From: Actinostola sp. cb2023
Lineage: Eukaryota > Cnidaria > Anthozoa > Actiniaria > Actinostolidae
Direction: 5' to 3'
DNA length: 64,000 bases
Assembly (NCBI GenBank): GCA_033675265.1
Contig: JAUJYZ010001449.1
Location: forward strand, 124,001-188,000
The notes under the pieces were generated by a model. That model saw only the letters and a program-made list of their open reading frames with translations, did no database searches and was not told the origin of the DNA. The first letter of the stretch is position 1; each line of letters starts with the position of its first letter. Both the position numbers and the translations under genes were made by a program. This document shows positions 38,168-50,665 of this stretch, piece by piece.

Positions 38168-41100
38168 TTAAAATTGAAAAAGCTGGAGTCGACCCAGCTG
38201 TTCGATAAATGACTTGGGAGATCTATATTCCCAAGACTTAGAATGTTTATCTGACACATGTAGATATAAAATGAATAAAATGAATACAAAATGTAAACTG
38301 ATAAAAATGAACAGAATGATTAGCAAGGTCTCTGTCTTTATTTGTGTCATGTCTGAAACAGATATGAAAGATATATATTTTAATGACAATATATACATCA
38401 ACGCGAATGTAATGATGTATTATAAATTTATCACACCTAAAAGTTTTAAGGAACCCACATGTTACTTTGGTTTCAAATATCGAATTCATAGTTTTAAGTT
38501 GAATGGAAATGATTAGAAAGTAATTATTTGCAAGAAAACCAAGCCTTAATAGGCTTGAGTCGGCAGGATTAACTGATGATGTATTTCTAACTTTTACAAA
38601 TTAGAGTGCCATCCATTGTATTCATGAGTCTTTGGCGTCTTTGGTCATAAACTTGAAGCTGCACGAACAAAGCATAAAGGACATATCATTTACAAAACAT
38701 CAATAAGCCACGGATAAAGCACTGTAAGGGGTCTCAATGGGGTTAACCGTTATTTAGCCGTAAAAAGTATATAATTCGATAAAACTGGTTTACGTGTTTG
38801 CCGTGAGGGAGGTTGTGGATGAGAATAGCTCGTCAATGCCCCTCTTAAAACACGCGAGGGACGTTGACGCTCTTAGTTTATTGGGAAGTGCGTTCCATAA
38901 GGCAGCTCCGTTTTAGGTAATTGCAATTTGTTGTGAGAATTGCATGTCGTCAATCGAGTATCAATAGGAAAACAACAACTCTTGCATGACGATACTAATA
39001 ACGGGTGTGAAGGCCGGAGACTGGCAATATATTATTGGAGTGCATCTCAATGCGTGGACTGTAGCTTTTACGCTTAACGGCTAAAAGTTTGACCTGTTTT
39101 TAATTGTATATAGCCTTGTAGTAATGTTTTAAACAAGTACTTACTATGGTAGCTCCTGAAGTGAGTCAGTACGTTAGTGTTTGCCGGGTATACAGGGTAT
39201 AGTCCTAGATTTAGACAAAATATCATGTAGCAAAAACGTATGATTAGTCAAACTTGCGCGACTCCGCCCAATACGGAATATATTTTCTCCCAACTAGCCG
39301 TCAATATTTTGTGGTATCGCCGTCTCAAAATCCCAATTAGTTTTGTATCACGATTCTACAATAATTCGCAAGAAAAACTAATAAAATAACAAGGAAAACA
39401 TTCTGATTTGGTTCAAATTCTTGGATTTGCGCGTTGACGAAAGCTACGATTTGAAGTTTTTGAAAACTCTTTTTGCTTTACAAAAAGATTAGAAAAAAGT
39501 TACTGATGACAGTTTAAACAAGTTAACATGATAGCGATTATAGAGAACTATTGACAAGCTTCCTCTTTTATGTCATGACAAGCATTTCGTCTCTTATTTT
39601 GGCAGAAAAGCGAATGAAAACAAATCCAAAGTTTATCGTACGGTTCGCCGGATTGAATGTGAATCGATTCAGTAAATATAATTTCGTGAAAATTCAACGA
39701 TGTTTTAACCCTCAATCCTGTGTATATACAAGGGCAAATGTGACTGCAATATGTCAGTCGACGTCAAGTCCAATGCAGGGTGGAAAATAGCTCAAAAGAC
39801 GGCAAATTAAGCACAAGATTCTAGTATTTCTACAAGAATGTTCACGGCAAAGAACTTTCACTGTAAATTCATTCAACTTCATTCAATGTTATTCTGCAAT
39901 AAACAAACGACCAAATAATTATAATAACTGTTTTATTGTCTTACTGGATCAAGGTTTTCATCATGTGCCTGATTGTAATTTACACTTTTACAGCATCAAG
40001 TTTTATCAAGAAACTACAGTGTTCGCTTTCGCCGTGAAATGAAATTTTAGCTGTGAATGAGGTTTGACAGAATCATTTCTCACCTTAACTACGACCTTAG
40101 CTTCCCTTGTTTATACACATAACATAATACTGATAATACTGCATTGTAGAAACTCCTTTTTACTGTGGAATAACCTTGAATTTTCCTTGAAAAACCGAAG
40201 AACATCCCTGCATTCACATTGTAGTTGAAAGCCAGATACCAAAAAAATGTCATTTTCGCTGTCAATCATATCCTGTGAGCCAATCGCGCGCGGTAATTTT
40301 GAGACGTCAATACCACAAAATATTGACGTCTCAAAATAAAACAAAGTGACTTGAAAATCGTGATACATTAACTTCTTTATGAATTGAAATTTGTGAGCAA
40401 ATTTGACGGAACTGCTTACCTGAGTCAACCGACTCTGTTGACACCAAGACGGAAGAGACAGCTGGTCTCTTATGGTTCTCTGGTGGATGATGTTTAGTAA
40501 CAAAATTCACAAGTTTTACCGACGGCCGGGACCGGATGCTTTAAGTGAGAGAAATATGATTTCATGATTCAACCGTACCGGGGAGAGGAAGGTTTATACA
40601 CAGGCTACACAAGATACAGCTACATATTTTACTGGTAAACCGAGTTTATGAAGTTTTAAGCACTTTTTAAAATATGGTTATTCGGTTATTTGCTACGTGT
40701 TTGACTAGGAAGATACGGCTATTGTTTGTACTGATCTAAATACAAACGGATCACCTACGGAAATAATCCAGGGCGTTTGTTAGGGATGTTTGTTGTAAGA
40801 GATCAAAACTGCTGGACGCAATAGATTTTCACCACACATCAACATGGCTTGAAGGTGAAATTTAGTTTGAATAAAATAACTTCAGGTACTAGTAATTTTA
40901 TAAAACATCCTAGTCCTCGGACCTACAGCTCCCTAGATAAAATGCGTAGTGCAGTGTAGTGCAACTGTTTCACTCCCCTCTCACCCCTTCGGGGATCGTG
41001 GCGTGTTACAAACATCGGAAGAGAATTGGGCTCGCGCCAAGGAAAATTNNNNNNNNNNNNNNNNNNNNNNNNNNNNNNNNNNNNNNNNNNNNNNNNNNNN

Positions 41101-41678
41101 NNNTTGGTTGGCCGGGCGTGGAAACGTAAGAGCTGAAGATCGTGTTGTAAAACGGGGCCTGTTTCTTACAGATTACATCACTCTTTATTGAATTTATTAA
41201 TAGTAGCATACACGTCAATAACGCATCATTTGAAACGTCTCAAATGAAAACAACATAAAACCTTGATAATACAAGGGAAACTTTGTTCTTTTTCTAACAA
41301 AATGCAAATATTCATTTTCATTCGTCTCTAATCAGGAATAATCTTCACGAACAATGGTGTGACGAAAGATTGTTCTCAGACTGCCCGTTATAACGGGGTT
41401 GATTTGGTATTAAATTTTGCTGTTTGGGCTGTAAAAAAGTGTCCGTTGTCTGTTATGACCGGTGTCCGTTATAACAGGGTCTTTTTAACAGAAAAGTATC
41501 ACCTTTCCGACGGGACCTATGGTGTTGTTTCACCAAACGTAGGTATTTCTGAAGCGGGTGGGCGAATAAAGGGAACATAATCTGTGCGACTTCCTCTGGC
41601 TCCATGGTGCGTCCTCTGTCGAACTGGCTGATGCGTTCAATGTGAATAAATGCGTCCTCAGAGGCAGCCAGGCATTTC
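38168..41678 (-). CDS. Array-2 gene copy 8, interrupted by assembly gap
   Basis: Exons G, D, C and K are present. Exon E and most of exon F fall in the run of Ns (41049-41103), which stands for about 202 bp in other units. Several single-base losses and one gain near the gap look like sequencing or assembly error. Confidence 0.35.
41049..41103. other. Assembly gap (55 N)
   Basis: The flanking sequence matches unit 7 at 37098 and 37301, so about 202 bp are missing and the N run does not reflect the true size. Homopolymer slips cluster within about 250 bp on either side. A contig join inside a near-identical array means the true unit number may differ from what is shown. Confidence 0.95.
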
Positions 41679-41968
41679 CTCGAAGAGAATCAGCTAAAAA
41701 GCTCAATAAATAATGTATTTACATATGGTATTTAGTGTTGAGATGTTCAGTATGTATTGTTTCATGATTTTTATGTTCACTTGTAATGGGGGAGGCCCAC
41801 ATTTTTTTGAACTCAAATATGGGGTAAACAATTAAGACTCCAAACATAAATGTTTTGCGGAACTTTTCTCCAACATAGCAGCCTACTTTGAAATCTTCAA
41901 AAAATAAATGCCTTTGTTAAACAAGACTAAACGATGACACTGTATTTACTAATTTAATTCATTAATGT

Positions 41969-44900
41969 TTAAAATTGAAAAAGCTGGAGTCGACCCAGCT
42001 GTTCGATAAATGACTTGGGAGATCTATATTCCCAAGACTTAGAATGTTTATCTGACACATGTAGATATAAAATTAATAAAATGAATACAAAATGTAAACT
42101 GATAAAAATGAACAGAATGATTAGCAAGGTCTCTGTCTTTATTTGTGTCATGTCTGAAACAGATATGAAAGATATATATTTTAATGACAATATATACATC
42201 AACGCGAATGTAATGATGTATTATAAATTTATCACACCTAAAAGTTTTAAGGAACCCACATGTTACTTTGGTTTCAAATATCGAATTCATAGTTTTAAGT
42301 TGAATGGAAATGATTAGAAAGTAATTATTTGCAAGAAAACCAAGCCTTAATAGGCTTGAGTCGGCAGGATTAACTGATGATGTATTTCTAACTTTTACAA
42401 ATTAGAGTGCCATCCATTGTATTCATGAGTCTTTGGCGTCTTTGGTCATAAACTTGAAGCTGCACGAACAAAGCATAAAGGACATATCATTTACAAAACA
42501 TCAATAAGCCACGGATAAAGCACTGTAAGGGGTCTCAATGGGGTTAACCGTTATTTAGCCGTAAAAAGTATATAATTCGATAAAACTGGTTTACGTGTTT
42601 GCCGTGAGGGAGGTTGTGGATGAGAATAGCTCGTCAATGCCCCTCTTAAAACACGCGAGGGACGTTGACGCTCTTAGTTTATTGGGAAGTGCGTTCCATA
42701 AGGCAGCTCCGTTTTAGGTAATTGCAATTTGTTGTGAGAATTGCATGTCGTCAATCGAGTATCAATAGGAAAACAACAACTCTTGCATGACGATACTAAT
42801 AACGGGTGTGAAGGCCGGAGACTGGCAATATATTATTGGAGTGCATCTCAATGCGTGGACTGTAGCTTTTACGCTTAACGGCTAAAAGTTTGACCTGTTT
42901 TTAATTGTATATAGCCTTGTAGTAATGTTTTAAACAAGTACTTACTATGGTAGCTCCTGAAGTGAGTCAGTACGTTAGTGTTTGCCGGGTATACAGGGTA
43001 TAGTCCTAGATTTAGACAAAATATCATGTAGCAAAAACGTATGATTAGTCAAACTTGCGCGACTCCGCCCAATACGGAATATATTTTCTCCCAACTAGCC
43101 GTCAATATTTTGTGGTATCGCCGTCTCAAAATCCCAATTAGTTTTGTATCACGATTCTACAATAATTCGCAAGAAAAACTAATAAAATAACAAGGAAAAC
43201 ATTCTGATTTGGTTCAAAGTTGGATTTGAAGTTTTTGAAAACTCTTTTTGCTTTACAAAAAGATTAGAAAAAAGTTACTGATGACAGTTTAAACAAGTTA
43301 ACATGATAGCGATTATAGAGAACTATTGACAAGCTTCCTCTTTTATGTCATGACAAGCATTTCGTCTCTTATTTTGGCAGAAAAGCGAATGAAAACAAAT
43401 CCAAAGTTTATCGTACGGTTCGCCGGATTGAATGTGAATCGATTCAGTAAATATAATTTCGTGAAAATTCAACGATGTTTTAACCCTCAATCCTGTGTAT
43501 ATACAAGGGCAAATGTGACTGCAATATGTCAGTCGACGTCAAGTCCAATGCAGGGTGGAAAATAGCTCAAAAGACGGCAAATTAAGCACAAGATTCTAGT
43601 ATTTCTACAAGAATGTTCACGGCAAAGAACTTTCACTGTAAATTCATTCAACTTCATTCAATGTTATTCTGCAATAAACAAACGACCAAATAATTATAAT
43701 AACTGTTTTATTGTCTTACTGGATCAAGGTTTTCATCATGTGCCTGATTGTAATTTACACTTTTACAGCATCAAGTTTTATCAAGAAACTACAGTGTTCG
43801 CTTTCGCCGTGAAATGAAATTTTAGCTGTGAATGAGGTTTGACAGAATCATTTCTCACCTTAACTACGACCTTAGCTTCCCTTGTTTATACACATAACAT
43901 AATACTGATAATACTGCATTGTAGAAACTCCTTTTTACTGTGGAATAACCTTGAATTTTCCTTGAAAAACCGAAGAACATCCCTGCATTCACATTGTAGT
44001 TGAAAGCCAGATACCAAAAAAATGTCATTTTCGCTGTCAATCATATCCTGTGAGCCAATCGCGCGCGGTAATTTTGAGACGTCAATACCACAAAATATTG
44101 ACGTCTCAAAATAAAACAAAGTGACTTGAAAATCGTGATACATTAACTTATTTATGAATTGAAATTTGTGAGCAAATTTGACGGAACTGCTTACCTGAGT
44201 CAACCGACTCTGTTGACACCAAGACGGAAGAGACAGCTGGTCTCTTATGGTTCTCTGGTGGATGATGTTTAGTAACAAAATTCACAAGTTTTACCGACGG
44301 CCGGGACCGGATGCTTTAAGTGAGAGAAATATGATTTCATGATTCAACCGTACCGGGGAGAGGAAGGTTTATACACAGGCTACACAAGATACAGCTACAT
44401 ATTTTACTGGTAAACCGAGTTTATGAAGTTTTAAGCACTTTTTAAAATATGGTTATTCGGTTATTTGCTACGTGTTTGACTAGGAAGATACGGCTATTGT
44501 TTGTACTGATCTAAATTAGCCATTATCAAATCGAGCAGGGGACTGGGAACGAATTTATTAGAATTAATGTAATTATGAAATTAAGTTCATGACATGAAAG
44601 AGCATGTTGAAATTAGCATCTGTGCAAAGTTTGATGTGAATTGAGCGAATTCTGTCGGAATTATAAACTTTTGAAATTGTGTTGTCCAGCCAAAATTTTA
44701 CAGTGAATGTATGGTTTGGATGGACAACATCAAAAATTTACAGAGTTTGTATGGGAAAATAGGCATCTTTGATGCCCTCTAGCATCGTCAATATTAAGCC
44801 GAAGTTCACCAAACTTTGCAGACAAGCTAAGTTTCGTCTGCTCTCTCAGAAAATGATGCCCTTTTTTTCTAGTTTCTTATTGAATTAGTTTTACGGACTT

Positions 44901-46024
44901 GGTCCCAGTCCCCTGCTCGATTTGGTAATGGCTAATACAAACGGATCACCTACGGAAATAATCCAGGGCGTTTGTTAGGGATGTTTGTTGTAAGAGATCA
45001 AAACTGCTGGACGCAATAGATTTTCACCACACATCAACATGGCTTGGAAGGTGAAATTTAGTTTGAATAAAAATAACTTCAGGTTACTAGTAATTTTATA
45101 AAACATCCTAGTCCTCGGACCTACAGCTCCCTAGATAAATGCGTAGTGCAGTGTAGTGCAACTGTTTCACTCCCCTCTCACCCCTTCGGGGATCGTGGCG
45201 TGTTACAAACATCGGAAGAGAATTGGGCTCGCGCCAAGGAAATTTTCAATATCGCGGCAAACCGAGTAAACGATATCACAATCTACAACAAACAGAGGTC
45301 TGCCGTGCTCACTTACATGGTTTTTACTCGTTAACTGACTCGTGAAACGTTCTTAAAATTAGGCGATTATTTATATTTTCCTATAAAGTGTTTGTTTATA
45401 ACAGCAACAGCGTACAATAACATATATTCTATATTGCATTAGTTGTTTTGGTTGGCCGGGCGTGGAAACGTAAGAGCTGAAGATCGTGTTGTAAAACGGG
45501 GCCTGTTTCTTACAGATTACATCACTCTTTATTGAATTTATTAATAGTAGCATACACGTCAATAACGCATCATTTGAAACGTCTCAAATGAAAACAAACA
45601 TAAAACCTTGATAATACAAGGGAAACTTTGTTCTTTTTCTAACAAAATGCAAATATTCATTTTCATTCGTCTCTAATCAGGAATAAATCTTCACGAACAA
45701 TGGTGTGACGAAAGATTGTTCTCAGACTGCCCGTTATAACGGGGTTGATTTGGTATTAAATTTTGCTGTTTGGGCTGTAAAAAAGTGTCCGTTGTCTGTT
45801 ATGACCGGTGTCCGTTATAACAGGGTCTTTTTAACAGAAAAGTATCACCTTTCCGACGGGACCTATGGTGTTGTTTCACCAAACGTAGGTATTTCTGAAG
45901 CGGGTGGGCGAATAAAGGGAACATAATCTGTGCGACTTCCTCTGGCTCCATGGTGCGTCCTCTGTCGAACTGGCTGATGCGTTCAATGTGAATAAATGCG
46001 TCCTCAGAGGCAGCCAGGCATTTC
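41969..46024 (-). CDS. Array-2 gene copy 9, with MITE in the F-C intron
   Basis: All exon candidates are open. Compared with copies 1-7, exon F has one substitution that replaces Phe by Ile in the F frame (Ile by Asn in the read-through frame). The MITE at 44517-44934 enlarges the F-C intron. Confidence 0.4.
44517..44934. mobile_element. 418-bp MITE-like element, copy in unit 9
   Basis: The terminal inverted repeats are about 31 bp with one mismatch. They begin TAGCCATTATCAAATCGAGC on the left and end with the complement on the right. The flanking dinucleotide AT is duplicated (44515-44516 and 44935-44936). Units without the element show the empty site CTAAATACAAAC. No transposase frame is present, so it would be non-autonomous. 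The superfamily was not determined. Confidence 0.85.
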
Positions 46025-46314
46025 CTCGAAGAGAATCAGCTAAAAAGCTCAATAAATAATGTATTTACATATGGTATTTAGTGTTGAGATGTTCAGTATG
46101 TATTGTTTCATGATTTTTATGTTCACTTGTAATGGGGGAGGCCCACATTTTTTTGAACTCAAATATGGGGTAAACAATTAAGACTCCAAACATAAATGTT
46201 TTGCGGAACTTTTCTCCAACATAGCAGCCTACTTTGAAATCTTCAAAAAATAAATGCCTTTGTTAAACAAGACTAAACGATGACACTGTATTTACTAATT
46301 TAATTCATTAATGT

Positions 46315-49300
46315 TTAAAATTGAAAAAGCTGGAGTCGACCCAGCTGTTCGATAAATGACTTGGGAGATCTATATTCCCAAGACTTAGAATGTTTATCTG
46401 ACACATGTAGATATAAAATTAATAAAATGAATACAAAATGTAAACTGATAAAAATGAACAGAATGATTAGCAAGGTCTCTGTCTTTATTTGTGTCATGTC
46501 TGAAACAGATATGAAAGATATATATTTTAATGACAATATATACATCAACGCGAATGTAATGATGTATTATAAATTTATCACACCTAAAAGTTTTAAGGAA
46601 CCCACATGTTACTTTGGTTTCAAATATCGAATTCATAGTTTTAAGTTGAATGGAAATGATTAGAAAGTAATTATTTGCAAGAAAACCAAGCCTTAATAGG
46701 CTTGAGTCGGCAGGATTAACTGATGATGTATTTCTAACTTTTACAAATTAGAGTGCCATCCATTGTATTCATGAGTCTTTGGCGTCTTTGGTCATAAACT
46801 TGAAGCTGCACGAACAAAGCATAAAGGACATATCATTTACAAAACATCAATAAGCCACGGATAAAGCACTGTAAGGGGTCTCAATGGGGTTAACCGTTAT
46901 TTAGCCGTAAAAAGTATATAATTCGATAAAACTGGTTTACGTGTTTGCCGTGAGGGAGGTTGTGGATGAGAATAGCTCGTCAATGCCCCTCTTAAAACAC
47001 GCGAGGGACGTTGACGCTCTTAGTTTATTGGGAAGTGCGTTCCATAAGGCAGCTCCGTTTTAGGTAATTGCAATTTGTTGTGAGAAATGCATGTCGTCAA
47101 TCGAGTATCAATAGGAAAACAACAACTCTTGCATGACGATACTAATAACGGGTGTGAAGGCCGGAGACTGGCAATATATTATTGGAGTGCATCTCAATGC
47201 GTGGACTGTAGCTTTTACGCTTAACGGCTAAAAGTTTGACCTGTTTTTAATTGTATATAGCCTTGTAGTAATGTTTTAAACAAGTACTTACTATGGTAGC
47301 TCCTGAAGTGAGTCAGTACGTTAGTGTTTGCCGGGTATACAGGGTATAGTCCTAGATTTAGACAAAATATCATGTAGCAAAAACGTATGATTAGTCAAAC
47401 TTGCGCGACTCCGCCCAATACGGAATATATTTTCTCCCAACTAGCCGTCAATATTTTGTGGTATCGCCGTCTCAAAATCCCAATTAGTTTTGTATCACGA
47501 TTCTACAATAATTCGCAAGAAAAACTAATAAAATAACAAGGAAAACATTCTGATTTGGTTCAAAGTTGGATTTGAAGTTTTTGAAAACTCTTTTTGCTTT
47601 ACAAAAAGATTAGAAAAAAGTTACTGATGACAGTTTAAACAAGTTAACATGATAGCGATTATAGAGAACTATTGACAAGCTTCCTCTTTTATGTCATGAC
47701 AAGCATTTCGTCTCTTATTTTGGCAGAAAAGCGAATGAAAACAAATCCAAAGTTTATCGTACGGTTCGCCGGATTGAATGTGAATCGATTCAGTAAATAT
47801 AATTTCGTGAAAATTCAACGATGTTTTAACCCTCAATCCTGTGTATATACAAGGGCAAATGTGACTGCAATATGTCAGTCGACGTCAAGTCCAATGCAGG
47901 GTGGAAAATAGCTCAAAAGACGGCAAATTAAGCACAAGATTCTAGTATTTCTACAAGAATGTTCACGGCAAAGAACTTTCACTGTAAATTCATTCAACTT
48001 CATTCAATGTTATTCTGCAATAAACAAACGACCAAATAATTATAATAACTGTTTTATTGTCTTACTGGATCAAGGTTTTCATCATGTGCCTGATTGTAAT
48101 TTACACTTTTACAGCATCAAGTTTTATCAAGAAACTACAGTGTTCGCTTTCGCCGTGAAATGAAATTTTAGCTGTGAATGAGGTTTGACAGAATCATTTC
48201 TCACCTTAACTACGACCTTAGCTTCCCTTGTTTATACACATAACATAATACTGATAATACTGCATTGTAGAAACTCCTTTTTACTGTGGAATAACCTTGA
48301 ATTTTCCTTGAAAAACCGAAGAACATCCCTGCATTCACATTGTAGTTGAAAGCCAGATACCAAAAAAATGTCATTTTCGCTGTCAATCATATCCTGTGAG
48401 CCAATCGCGCGCGGTAATTTTGAGACGTCAATACCACAAAATATTGACGTCTCAAAATAAAACAAAGTGACTTGAAAATCGTGATACATTAACTTATTTA
48501 TGAATTGAAATTTGTGAGCAAATTTGACGGAACTGCTTACCTGAGTCAACCGACTCTGTTGACACCAAGACGGAAGAGACAGCTGGTCTCTTATGGTTCT
48601 CTGGTGGATGATGTTTAGTAACAAAATTCACAAGTTTTACCGACGGCCGGGACCGGATGCTTTAAGTGAGAGAAATATGATTTCATGATTCAACCGTACC
48701 GGGGAGAGGAAGGTTTATACACAGGCTACACAAGATACAGCTACATATTTTACTGGTAAACCGAGTTTATGAAGTTTTAAGCACTTTTTAAAATATGGTT
48801 ATTCGGTTATTTGCTACGTGTTTGACTAGGAAGATACGGCTATTGTTTGTACTGATCTAAATTAGCCATTATCAAATCGAGCAGGGGACTGGGAACGAAT
48901 TTATTAGAATTAATGTAATTATGAAATTAAGTTCATGACATGAAAGAGCATGTTGAAATTAGCATCTGTGCAAAGTTTGATGTGAATTGAGCGAATTCTG
49001 TCGGAATTATAAACTTTTGAAATTGTGTTGTCCAGCCAAAATTTTACAGTGAATGTATGGTTTGGATGGACAACATCAAAAATTTACAGAGTTTGTATGG
49101 GAAAATAGGCATCTTTGATGCCCTCTAGCATCGTCAATATTAAGCCGAAGTTCACCAAACTTTGCAGACAAGCTAAGTTTCGTCTGCTCTCTCAGAAAAT
49201 GATGCCCTTTTTTTCTAGTTTCTTATTGAATTAGTTTTACGGACTTGGTCCCAGTCCCCTGCTCGATTTTGTAATGGCTAATACAAACGGATCACCTACG

Positions 49301-50375
49301 GAAATAATCCAGGGCGTTTGTTAGGGATGTTTGTTGTAAGAGATCAAAACTGCTGGACGCAATAGATTTTCACCACACATCAACATGGCTTGGAAGGTGA
49401 AATTTAGTTTGAATAAAAATAACTTCAGGTTACTAGTAATTTTATAAAACATCCTAGTCCTCGGACCTACAGCTCCCTAGATAAATGCGTAGTGCAGTGT
49501 AGTGCAACTGTTTCACTCCCCTCTCACCCCTTCGGGGATCGTGGCGTGTTACAAACATCGGAAGAGAATTGGGCTCGCGCCAAGGAAATTTTCAATATCG
49601 CGGCAAACCGAGTAAACGATATCACAATCTACAACAAACAGAGGTCTGCCGTGCTCACTTACATGGTTTTTACTCGTTAACTGACTCGTGAAACGTTCTT
49701 CTTAAAATTAGGCGATTATTTATATTTTCCTATAAAGTGTTTGTTTATAACAGCAACAGCGTACAATAACATATATTCTATATTGCATTAGTTGTTTTGG
49801 TTGGCCGGGCGTGGAAACGTAAGAGCTGAAGATCGTGTTGTAAAACGGGGCCTGTTTCTTACAGATTACATCACTCTTTATTGAATTTATTAATAGTAGC
49901 ATATACACGTCAATAACGCATCATTTGAAACGTCTCAAATGAAAACAAACATAAAACCTTGATAATACAAGGGAAACTTTGTTCTTTTTCTAACAAAATG
50001 CAAATATTCATTTTCATTCGTCTCTAATCAGGAATAAATCTTCACGAACAATGGTGTGACGAAAGATTGTTCTCAGACTGCCCGTTATAACGGGGTTGAT
50101 TTGGTATTAAATTTTGCTGTTTGGGCTGTAAAAAAGTGTCCGTTGTCTGTTATGACCGGTGTCCGTTATAACAGGGTCTTTTTAACAGAAAAGTATCACC
50201 TTTCCGACGGGACCTATGGTGTTGTTTCACCAAACGTAGGTATTTCTGAAGCGGGTGGGCGAATAAAGGGAACATAATCTGTGCGACTTCCTCTGGCTCC
50301 ATGGTGCGTCCTCTGTCGAACTGGCTGATGCGTTCAATGTGAATAAATGCGTCCTCAGAGGCAGCCAGGCATTTC
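46315..50375 (-). CDS. Array-2 gene copy 10, with MITE
   Basis: Same as copy 9. A 3-bp duplication (TTC) near 49698 falls at the exon E acceptor and would at most add one codon. Confidence 0.4.
48863..49280. mobile_element. MITE-like element, copy in unit 10
   Basis: Same length and insertion site as the unit-9 copy, with a near-identical sequence (one difference seen in the right inverted repeat). It was therefore duplicated with the unit and not inserted independently. Confidence 0.85.
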
Positions 50376-50665
50376 CTCGAAGAGAATCAGCTAAAAAGCT
50401 CAATAAATAATGTATTTACATATGGTATTTAGTGTTGAGATGTTCAGTATGTATTGTTTCATGATTTTTATGTTCACTTGTAATGGGGGAGGCCCACATT
50501 TTTTTGAACTCAAATATGGGGTAAACAATTAAGACTCCAAACATAAATGTTTTGCGGAACTTTTCTCCAACATAGCAGCCTACTTTGAAATCTTCAAAAA
50601 ATAAATGCCTTTGTTAAACAAGACTAAACGATGACACTGTATTTACTAATTTAATTCATTAATGT

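Noticed and set aside
44517..44934. MITE as a Tc1/mariner element
   Set aside because: The duplicated dinucleotide reads AT when compared with empty sites, and TA would be expected. The superfamily was left open.
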